From positions 124,001 through 188,000 of the forward strand of contig NZ_KB907459.1 of assembly GCF_000382045.1 (NCBI RefSeq): a stretch of 64,000 bases of DNA, written 5' to 3'. This DNA comes from Variovorax atrisoli 110B (GTDB taxonomy: Bacteria > Pseudomonadota > Gammaproteobacteria > Burkholderiales > Burkholderiaceae_C). Both the position numbers and the translations under genes were made by a program. This document shows, piece by piece, positions 32,491 through 40,075 of the stretch. Within the stretch, counting starts at the first letter, position 1; each line of letters begins with the position of its first letter. Below the pieces are notes generated by a model. That model had not been told where the DNA came from. It searched no databases and worked only from the letters and a program-made list of their open reading frames with translations.

Positions 32491-32891
32491 TGAACAGCGT
32501 GTTGCTGACGCCGCAGTTCCTTCGGTTCCTCATGGCCGGCGGCATTGCCGCCGCCGCCAACTACGGCTCGCGCTTCCTGTTCAGCCTATGGCTGGGCTAC
32601 AGCACGGCCATTGTCCTGGCTTATCTGGTGGGGATGGTGGTCGCGTTCGTGCTGATGCGCCAGCATGTGTTCGACGCGAAGAAGAGCGCGCTCGGCCCGC
32701 AGGTCGTGAAGTTCGTTGGTGTAAATGTCCTCGCCGTGCTGCAAACGCTGGCGATCAGCCTCTTGCTCGCCCGCTGGATGTTTCCTAGGCTGGGCATTGT
32801 CGAGCATGCCGAGTCCGTGGCGCATCTGGTGGGGGTGCTTGTGCCGGTCGTCACGAGCTACTTCGGCCACCGGATGCTGACCTTCAAATAG
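32490..32891 (+). CDS. GtrA-family small membrane protein, putative lipid-linked sugar flippase
   Basis: A 133-residue GtrA-family protein with four hydrophobic helices: FLRFLMAGGIAAAANYGSRFLF, VLAYLVGMVVAFVLM, VLAVLQTLAISLLL and HLVGVLVPVVTSYFGHRMLTF. GtrA-type proteins are thought to move polyprenyl-phosphate sugars across the inner membrane. In mycobacteria a GtrA-type protein (Rv3789) is encoded directly beside DprE1 and DprE2, which strengthens the pathway call. Its last 8 bases overlap the end of rmd on the other strand. Confidence 0.82.
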   Translation: MNSVLLTPQFLRFLMAGGIAAAANYGSRFLFSLWLGYSTAIVLAYLVGMVVAFVLMRQHVFDAKKSALGPQVVKFVGVNVLAVLQTLAISLLLARWMFPRLGIVEHAESVAHLVGVLVPVVTSYFGHRMLTFK

Positions 32892-33762
32892 CCTTGTTGG
32901 AGCCGGCCGCCTGCAGCATTCGCTGCAGCGTTTCCTCCAGCGGCGGACTCAGCAGCGTTACGCCGTGGGCTGCAAAAAGTGCCTGTAGCTTTGTCGCACT
33001 GCCGCAGAGCCGATGCACTTCATTGGCCCGGACGAACGCGGGGTTCACCTCGATGCGCGGCGTATACCCCGTCAGGCGCGCGAAGGTGTCGATGACAAAA
33101 CGCAGCGCGTAGGGCCGGCCGGAGCAGATGTTGTAGGTTTCGCCGGGCTCGCCATGCGAAAGCAGCAGCAGGTATGCGTCGCAGACCATCCGGACGTCGT
33201 TGAACTCGCGCTCCACGTCCAGGTTGCCCAGCGCGATGGAAGGCTCGCGGGCCGCGAAGTGCATCGCAAGCTTGGGAATCAGGAAATGGTCGTCCTGGCC
33301 GGGCCCCGTGTAGTTGAACGGGCGCGTGATCACGAGATTCAGGCGGTCTGCATACGTTCGAGCCATGTACTCCATGGCGAGCTTGCTCATGCCATAGTGA
33401 TTGACGGGTGCAGGTGCATGCGTCTCGCCGATGGGTGACTCGGCCGTATTGCCGTAAATGTTGGCGCTGCTGGCCAGCAGCACGCGACGCGGGCGAACCG
33501 GCAACTGCACCAGCGCGTTGAGCAGGTTGGTCGTGCCGATCACATTGACGGCATAGAACGCTTCGTCGTGGGCATGGCCTACGAAACTGATCGCGGCGAG
33601 ATGCACGACCGCATCCGGCGCGGTGCTCAGCACCTCGCCGCGCAGAGCGTCCGCGTTCGTCAGATTGGCTTGCAGCGCGACGACGGTGTGGCCCGCCGCA
33701 GTCGCATGCTCGGCGAACAGGCGACCGGTGAACCCTTCCGCCCCAGTCAGCAGGATCTTCAA
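32884..33762 (-). CDS. rmd: GDP-4-dehydro-6-deoxy-D-mannose reductase
   Basis: A 292-residue extended SDR. LKILLTGAEGFTGRLFAEH is the dinucleotide fold, LLASSANIYG the active-site region, and HYGMSKLAMEYMAR the YxxxK. RPFNYTGPGQDDHFLIPKLA is typical of Rmd, which reduces GDP-4-keto-6-deoxymannose to GDP-D-rhamnose, and not of fucose synthase. I chose a TTG start at 33762 that overlaps the gmd stop (TTGA); earlier in-frame ATGs lie in gmd coding sequence. It ends convergently into the GtrA gene. Confidence 0.85.
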   Translation of the reverse strand: MKILLTGAEGFTGRLFAEHATAAGHTVVALQANLTNADALRGEVLSTAPDAVVHLAAISFVGHAHDEAFYAVNVIGTTNLLNALVQLPVRPRRVLLASSANIYGNTAESPIGETHAPAPVNHYGMSKLAMEYMARTYADRLNLVITRPFNYTGPGQDDHFLIPKLAMHFAAREPSIALGNLDVEREFNDVRMVCDAYLLLLSHGEPGETYNICSGRPYALRFVIDTFARLTGYTPRIEVNPAFVRANEVHRLCGSATKLQALFAAHGVTLLSPPLEETLQRMLQAAGSNKAI

Positions 33763-34796
33763 AACGAGAAGCCTTGGGCGTTGCGTCGCAGATCTGCCTC
33801 GACCATCATCTGGCACAGTTGTTCCAGCGTGGTGGTCGGCGCCCAGCCCAGCTTGGCCTTGGCCTTGGCGGGGTCACCGATAAGCAGCTCGACTTCCGCC
33901 GGCCGGTAGAACTTGGGATTCACCCGCATCACGGTTGTGCCGGAGGCAGTGTCGATCGCGATCTCGGATTCCGCAGTGCCCTTGAACTCGACGTTGATGC
34001 CCGCGCCCTTAAATGCGAGCGTGACGAAGTCGCGCACGGTCTCAGTACGGTTAGTGGCAAGCACAAAGGTGTCGGGCTCGTCGGCCTGCAGCATGCGCCA
34101 CATGCCTTCTACATATTCCTTGGCAAAGCCCCAGTCGCGCTTGGCATCGAGGTTGCCGAGTTCAAGCACGTCGAGCTTGCCGAGCTTGATCTTGGCAACG
34201 CTGTCGGTGATCTTGCGTGTGACGAACTCGCGGCCGCGCAGAGGGCTCTCGTGATTGAATAGGATGCCGCTGGCGCCGAAGATATCGTAGCTCTCGCGAT
34301 AGTTGATCGTCATCCAGTGCGCGTAGAGCTTTGCCACACCGTAGGGGCTGCGCGGATAGAACGGCGTGCTCTCGATCTGTGGAATGGCCTGCACCTTGCC
34401 GAACATCTCGGAGGTCGATGCTTGGTAAAAGCGGATCTTGGGATTGACTAGACGAATCGCTTCCAGCAGGTGCAGTGCGCCGACGCCGGTGATCTGCGCG
34501 GTCGCCGCCGGCTGATTGAAGCTCACGCCGACGAAGCTCTGCGCGGCGAGGTTGTAGACTTCACTGGGATCCGCTTCCTTGATCAACGCGATTGAACTGC
34601 CCAGATCCGTCAGGTCGTATTCCACGAGGTGAAGATCGGGGTTGTTCTGGATGCCCAGCTCTTCAATGCGCCAGAAATTGACGGAACTCGTCCGGCGATA
34701 GGTTCCATAGACCACGTAGCCCTTGGCCAGCAGCAGCTCCGCCAAGTAAGCACCGTCTTGGCCTGTAATGCCTGTTACAACAGCGCGCTTTTTCAT
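33759..34796 (-). CDS. gmd: GDP-mannose 4,6-dehydratase
   Basis: A 345-residue extended SDR that converts GDP-D-mannose to GDP-4-keto-6-deoxymannose. MKKRAVVTGITGQDGAYLAELLL is the NAD(P) fold and VVYGTYRRTS binds NADP. AAQSFVGVSFNQP, YQASTSEMFGKVQ (catalytic Ser/Thr and Glu) and SPYGVAKLYAHW (YxxxK) are specific to Gmd. The ATG at 34796 has GGAAG upstream; the longer frame is not needed. With manC (43760-45178) and rmd it completes GDP-D-rhamnose from mannose-1-phosphate. Confidence 0.96.
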   Translation of the reverse strand: MKKRAVVTGITGQDGAYLAELLLAKGYVVYGTYRRTSSVNFWRIEELGIQNNPDLHLVEYDLTDLGSSIALIKEADPSEVYNLAAQSFVGVSFNQPAATAQITGVGALHLLEAIRLVNPKIRFYQASTSEMFGKVQAIPQIESTPFYPRSPYGVAKLYAHWMTINYRESYDIFGASGILFNHESPLRGREFVTRKITDSVAKIKLGKLDVLELGNLDAKRDWGFAKEYVEGMWRMLQADEPDTFVLATNRTETVRDFVTLAFKGAGINVEFKGTAESEIAIDTASGTTVMRVNPKFYRPAEVELLIGDPAKAKAKLGWAPTTTLEQLCQMMVEADLRRNAQGFSF

Positions 34797-34858
34797 CGGA
34801 ATCTTCCTTTTCTCACTGAATGACGGGTGGCGCATGCGCGGCACACCCCGGGTTGAAA

Positions 34859-37800
34859 TTAATCGGGCCGTGACGGAGCGGTCCCGGGGCAGGAGGGGCC
34901 AAAAAGGGCCGCTTTGAACTGCTCTGTACTCTGTTGCCAGGTCAGGAACGGCATTGTCTCCGACCGGGGATGTTCCCCTTGCTTGAACAGATCAAGCCAG
35001 CGCATGACGGCGGCCGCGATGTCTCCTCCATTGGTGCCGTCGAAGTAGAACGCATGGTTTGCCGCGACTTCCCTGAAGACAGGTAGATCTCTCGCGAGAA
35101 TCGGGAGCTTGTGCATTGCGGCTTCGATCAGCGGTAACCCGAAGCCTTCGCCCTCGGAAGCCAAAATCAGGCAGGCGCTGTCGTTATAGAGGCGTTCCAG
35201 GTATTCGTCGCTGACGCCTTCGAGCCAGAACAGCCGCCGGCCTTTTTGCGCATGCCGCTGCAGCCGTTCGACAATCTCTTCGACCATCCACCCCTTCTTG
35301 CCCACGATCACGAGATTGACGTCGATGCCGTTGTGCCAGAGTTGCTCGAACGCGTCGAGCGTTTGCGCATGCCCTTTGCGCGGCTCGACCGTGCCGACCA
35401 TCAGGAAGGCCGGCGCCGCCGCTATCTGGGCCAGTGTCGACTTGGCTGCCAGTGGTAGGCCGGTTGTCGGCAACGAGTTGGCAATGTCTGCGCCGAGATG
35501 GAAAGATCTGACCTTCAAGCCTGCCGCGATGCGTTCGGGCGCGTGCTCGAGAGCCCATGCCGTGAACTCGTCCGCGACGGCATTGGAGATCGCAAGAACA
35601 CCATCGTTTTGAGCAACAACCTTCAGCCAGCGCTCGTGCACCGATTTGGCGTCGTGGAAGAAGCGGTGGCTCAGCAAGATGGGTAACAGGTCGTATACGA
35701 CGAATTCGACCCGCACACCCTGTTGCCTCAGCGCTTTGTAGAAGTCGGCCTGCTCCGGAACGATGTGCGGTTGGAGGTCCAAGCCCACAAAAACGTCGCC
35801 GGCCCGCGCATCGATAGGCGCGTCGTCGAGGGCCTGGGTCTGGCAGCCGAGAAAACGCAGCGAGAACTTCCTTGCGTAGTTGTATCCCGCTTCGCCCTTC
35901 AGGGCATAGACCGGCTCGATCCGATAACCTTCAGGCGGGCTCTCGAATAGCGAGCGCAGCAGCGACCGCACCAGCCGTTGGATGCCGCTTTGCCAGTCGC
36001 GTTGCACGAGCTCCGACACGTCAACGAAGAGCTGGCGTTTCGCGGCCGGTAGTGGCAAGGCGCGCGCGATGCCTTTCGCGGCTTCAACTAGGCTTTCGTC
36101 GGACAGCGAAATGTCCTCTGCTATGGATCGAATCAATCCAGGCCGCGCATACTGCGCGAGCGATGCAGACAACTCGATCGCCTGGGCGTACTGTCGAGCA
36201 CAATCGGCCGGGGCGTGGGTTGTACGGATCAGTTCCTTGCCCTTTTCGCCGAATGCACGCGCGGTGGCTGGCGATTGGCGCAGGTCTTCCAATGCCTGTA
36301 TGAGCGAGTCGTCGCTGAAGTCCTCGGGCAGCATCACGACAGCATCAGACGGAAGGTACGCCATCGATCCGTTGGCATTGACCACCGTGGCGACGCCCCG
36401 GCCCAATGCATCCAGCACCGCGGCCGAGGTTTCTCCGCGCGACAGGGTCCGCAACTGCACTGCGACATCCGTCGCGCTCAGGTAGCGCTGGAATGTCTCG
36501 GAGTCAACCCAGCCGGTGATGCTCACCTGGGCGGTCCGATCGCAACCGTCAACGATCTGTTCGAGTTGCACGCCGTAGGGGCCCTTGTCGTTCTCTCCGA
36601 CGAACACGAGACGGCATCGGGGATCGGTGGCCAGCGATGACCGCAACCAGGCCTCCAGCAGGCGGTGATTCAGCTTGGTCGGCCCCAGCAGGCCGAACGC
36701 GCAAACGAGGAACTGATCGTCGTCCAGGCCCAGTTCTTCGCGTGCGCGAAGCCTCGCCTCGTCGATCGATTCAGGCATCGCGCGCAGCAGGGGGATCACG
36801 GTCCAGCTTTCTATGCTCTTGCTGCCGAACCATTGCCGCCCGAGTTCCAGCGAGTAGGCCGAATGAACGATGACTCCCGAGGCGAGCCGCAGTACGCCGA
36901 AATTGCAGGGGTACTTGAAGATCACGTCTCCCGTGTCCGCTGCCTTTGCACGCTCAGCGACGGCCCCGTAGCCGTGGGAGTCGTAAAGTGCTCGGGTCCA
37001 GGCAAACGCTTCACCTCCGACGTTCTCTCGGTGTGCTTGGATGCCGCTCAGATAAAAATCATGCAGAACGACAGTCCCGGGAATCTCCTCCAGCAGCGAG
37101 AACATGTGCTGGTGAAACTCGGAATTCCCGAAGTGGTAAAGCACACGGTCGAAGGCGTGGGCATTGTTGCGGAACCATTCGACGCTCCGCAGCGGAAACG
37201 ACTCGTTAAGTTCGCGCTTGTCGATGGCCTTGAGATTGGTCACCAATTCGATGTCATAGAACTTCGCGAGTTCGGGCAACAGTTCGGCGCTGTAGTTCGC
37301 GATACCGCTGCGTTCGGGCGGCAGAGGTGACACGTACGCCAAACGGGGGCGCGCCGCATCGGCTCGCGTGTGCACGGAGCCGGCCTTGGCGGCGTGCGTC
37401 GATTCGTGCAGTTGTTCGAAGGCCTGCAAGGCGCGCCGCGCCGATTCGTCCCACGAGAACTTCTTGCTTTGCAGGGCGCCGTGCTCGATCAATTCGTGCC
37501 GGAACGCGTCGTTGCCCAGCACCTGGGACATCTTGGCAGCGATGGCCTTGTCGTCTCTGGGGTCGAACATCGCGTCGTCCCGCCCGATGACTTCGGGCAG
37601 ACTGGAGGTATTGGCACCGATTACGGGTGCACCGCACAACATCGCCTCCAGCGCCGGCAGGCCGAACCCTTCGTGCCATGACGGGAAAACGAACAGCGTG
37701 CACAGGTTGTAGAGATCGACCAGGTCTTCTTCCGGCACAAACCCCGTGAACGCAACGTCGCCTTCGGCCAACCCTTGCTCGCGAGCCAATGCTATCAATG

Positions 37801-38614
37801 CCTTGCGGTCCTCGGGACGTGCTGAGCACACCACGGCAAGCTGGTGCCGGGCGCGCATTTCCGCGGGAAGCAGCGCAAAGCCCCTGATCAGGCCATCAAT
37901 GTTCTTGCGATGATCGATGCCGCCGGTGTACATCACGAAGGGTTTGTCAAGGCGGTATCGAGCACGCAACGCCTGTATACGCTCGGGCGTGACGTTGAGC
38001 TTGCGGAAGTGGTCGCCTGCGGCGGTGGACACGTTGACGCAGCGTGCCGCATCCAGACCTAGGTGGGACAGGCCTTCCTGTCTCGACGACTCCGAGATGG
38101 CGAGCCACAGGCTAGCCCTGCGCATGGCCTCCACCTTGCCCATATACCAGTCGCGCACGACCGGGTTGTCGAGGTAAGGCTGGGGATTGATCAGCGGGAT
38201 AAGGTCATAGAGCGTGACGGCCGTGGGCGTGCGTGTGAAGCGGCCCACGCTCGTGACGGTAGCGTCACCAAGGCCTTCGAACAGGCTCGATACGTGCACC
38301 GCGTCCGGCTTCAAGCTGGCCAAGAATGCTTCCTGGAGCTTCTCGTCGGCGAGCACTTCGCCTGGCGTTCTGGCGCCAGCGCCCGACTGCGCTGCCGGGT
38401 ACCAGACCTTGATGTTTGCCGGATCGATGAGGCCGTGGAAGGCAGTCCTGATATCGTCCGCTGATTCCGGGAAGCGTCCATTCAGCGCCAGCAGAATCTC
38501 GTGCTTTCCCGCCTGGCGGGCCATCGACTGCGCCAAGGACAGGGAGTAGCGTCCGATGCCGCGGTTTCTATTGCCGGTGGATTGCGCACCTTGAAGGTCA
38601 ATGACGATGCGCAT
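34859..38614 (-). CDS. Multidomain glycosyltransferase with three GT4-type modules
   Basis: A 1251-residue cytoplasmic protein with three GT-B glycosyltransferase units in series. Module 1 (about 1-410) has MRIVIDLQGAQSTGNRNRGIGRYS and the donor motif SWHEGFGLPALEAMLCGAPVI. Module 2 (about 425-800) starts RLAYVSPLPPERSGIANYSAELL and has a weaker donor region, SRGETSAAVLDALGRGVATVV. Module 3 (about 870-1245) starts LFVDVSELVQRDWQSGIQRLVR and has SEGEGFGLPLIEAAMHKLPIL. Such enzymes polymerise or cap O-antigens, mannans and rhamnans. Next to gmd-rmd it is a candidate D-rhamnosyltransferase. Its start overlaps the FkbM gene stop (TGATG). Confidence 0.85.
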   Translation of the reverse strand: MRIVIDLQGAQSTGNRNRGIGRYSLSLAQSMARQAGKHEILLALNGRFPESADDIRTAFHGLIDPANIKVWYPAAQSGAGARTPGEVLADEKLQEAFLASLKPDAVHVSSLFEGLGDATVTSVGRFTRTPTAVTLYDLIPLINPQPYLDNPVVRDWYMGKVEAMRRASLWLAISESSRQEGLSHLGLDAARCVNVSTAAGDHFRKLNVTPERIQALRARYRLDKPFVMYTGGIDHRKNIDGLIRGFALLPAEMRARHQLAVVCSARPEDRKALIALAREQGLAEGDVAFTGFVPEEDLVDLYNLCTLFVFPSWHEGFGLPALEAMLCGAPVIGANTSSLPEVIGRDDAMFDPRDDKAIAAKMSQVLGNDAFRHELIEHGALQSKKFSWDESARRALQAFEQLHESTHAAKAGSVHTRADAARPRLAYVSPLPPERSGIANYSAELLPELAKFYDIELVTNLKAIDKRELNESFPLRSVEWFRNNAHAFDRVLYHFGNSEFHQHMFSLLEEIPGTVVLHDFYLSGIQAHRENVGGEAFAWTRALYDSHGYGAVAERAKAADTGDVIFKYPCNFGVLRLASGVIVHSAYSLELGRQWFGSKSIESWTVIPLLRAMPESIDEARLRAREELGLDDDQFLVCAFGLLGPTKLNHRLLEAWLRSSLATDPRCRLVFVGENDKGPYGVQLEQIVDGCDRTAQVSITGWVDSETFQRYLSATDVAVQLRTLSRGETSAAVLDALGRGVATVVNANGSMAYLPSDAVVMLPEDFSDDSLIQALEDLRQSPATARAFGEKGKELIRTTHAPADCARQYAQAIELSASLAQYARPGLIRSIAEDISLSDESLVEAAKGIARALPLPAAKRQLFVDVSELVQRDWQSGIQRLVRSLLRSLFESPPEGYRIEPVYALKGEAGYNYARKFSLRFLGCQTQALDDAPIDARAGDVFVGLDLQPHIVPEQADFYKALRQQGVRVEFVVYDLLPILLSHRFFHDAKSVHERWLKVVAQNDGVLAISNAVADEFTAWALEHAPERIAAGLKVRSFHLGADIANSLPTTGLPLAAKSTLAQIAAAPAFLMVGTVEPRKGHAQTLDAFEQLWHNGIDVNLVIVGKKGWMVEEIVERLQRHAQKGRRLFWLEGVSDEYLERLYNDSACLILASEGEGFGLPLIEAAMHKLPILARDLPVFREVAANHAFYFDGTNGGDIAAAVMRWLDLFKQGEHPRSETMPFLTWQQSTEQFKAALFGPSCPGTAPSRPD

Positions 38615-39912
38615 CAGGCGTGCCTCGATCGCTGCTGTCTTTGACGCAGTTGTCTATACACCAGGGCGGTGTCGGGTGACACGGGCAGTGGTCTGTCCGG
38701 CTCGCTCTGCGGCGCGGAAATGGGGGGCGGTGCCAGCATGGCCTGCAGGCGACGCCTCAGCGGCGGGACGCATCTCAAGGTGAGTGTGGCCGCGCGCTTG
38801 AGCTGAGGGTGTCGGCCGATTGTGATCGCGACGACGCGAAGGGCCGTCTTGATGCGGCGCTTGACGCCGCTGGTAATGCGGCCTTCCATCGCTGCTGAAG
38901 CCAGCCGGCGCAGAGGCGTCGCTGCCGCTTGGAGCGCTCGTGCTTCGGCGTCTCGGGCCCGCTCGCTGGCGAAGCTGGCGCGCGCTTCGGCGATGCCGGC
39001 CTGCGCTTCTGCCTGGACGGTGCGCATTGCAGCGTCGTGAGCCCGTTTCCTTGCATCTTCGAGGGCTGTACGTGCGTCGCGGAGTTCGGCGCGGGCCTTC
39101 AGTTCGAATTTCGCTCGGTCCGCGCGCTCGGCTTCGAGTTGCGCCGCGCACGCGCGCAGTTCTTCCCTGTGACGCGCGATGAGACCGTTACACCACGTTC
39201 CAGAGAATCCGCTGAGTTCGGCGTTGTCGAACACGTTAGGCGGAATACTGAGTGCAGGCAGCAGATTGGCATGCTCCTCTGCCACGTAGAAGCGATTGAG
39301 GCCGTCGAAGTAGGCGAAACGGTAGCCGGCCTCAACCAGGATGCGTTCGGCACTTTCATAGCGCAACTCGGTCGACATAGGCACGGTAGCCTCGACGACG
39401 ATGATCCAAGGACGAAGTATGTTGCTGTCCCAACCGCGAAGAACCTCTTCCTCCAGGCCTTCCACGTCGATTTTCATCCAATGCACGGTGCGACCGGCTA
39501 GCGATTCAAGCGCGGTCTTCATGGGCAGCATCGGCGTTGGTACTGTCATGTACGCAAAACCATGGTCGGCCTGATGGACGTCTGCGTAGGCTTTCACGCC
39601 CGTACTAAGGCCCGTATCCTTGATCACGTGAAGGTCAAGAATGCCTGCTTTGTCGGAAAGCGCGAGCTGCAGGACGACCTCATCAGGCCTGTCCTGCCTG
39701 AGAAGTTCTGCATAGTACGGAACAGGCTCGACGTGTACTCCGCGCCACCCTTGCTCGTAGAACGCCTTGCTGACGGAATCCACCACTGGATGCTGGGCTC
39801 CGATGTCGACGTAGAAACCGGCAGACACGTGCTTGAGAGCTCGCCAGAGCATCACGTCCTCGAAATTCTGCGCGTATGAAGTGAAAGCCTTGGGGCTGTT
39901 CTGTTGAGTCAT
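38614..39912 (-). CDS. FkbM-family methyltransferase with coiled-coil C-terminus
   Basis: A 432-residue protein. Residues about 10-230 are an FkbM-type SAM-dependent methyltransferase: GFYVDIGAQHPVVDSVSKAFYEQGWRGVHVEPVPYYAELL holds the SAM site, and WMKIDVEGLEEEVLRGW is the second signature. Residues about 245-335 are Ala/Glu/Arg-rich and should form a long coiled coil. The last 100 residues are basic. In O-antigen loci such methyltransferases modify or terminate chains, and coiled coils act as length rulers (as in WbdD). That role is possible here but unproven. It is the first gene of the minus-strand group; a 163-base AT-rich gap with divergent promoters precedes it. Confidence 0.82.
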   Translation of the reverse strand: MTQQNSPKAFTSYAQNFEDVMLWRALKHVSAGFYVDIGAQHPVVDSVSKAFYEQGWRGVHVEPVPYYAELLRQDRPDEVVLQLALSDKAGILDLHVIKDTGLSTGVKAYADVHQADHGFAYMTVPTPMLPMKTALESLAGRTVHWMKIDVEGLEEEVLRGWDSNILRPWIIVVEATVPMSTELRYESAERILVEAGYRFAYFDGLNRFYVAEEHANLLPALSIPPNVFDNAELSGFSGTWCNGLIARHREELRACAAQLEAERADRAKFELKARAELRDARTALEDARKRAHDAAMRTVQAEAQAGIAEARASFASERARDAEARALQAAATPLRRLASAAMEGRITSGVKRRIKTALRVVAITIGRHPQLKRAATLTLRCVPPLRRRLQAMLAPPPISAPQSEPDRPLPVSPDTALVYRQLRQRQQRSRHA

Positions 39913-40075
39913 TTACGACCTGCGGCCGAGCCGACGGTTCTCCCAGTGAAATGCACGCTTTCGCGTATCCCTGCTATTTTACGAGGCGAAATCACTGGAT
40001 CCTTGGCATGATGGCCGCACTCGAATAAGACCCCGATGATGAAGTTACGTTTGTTAGCGAAAGTGCCTTGCTCTT

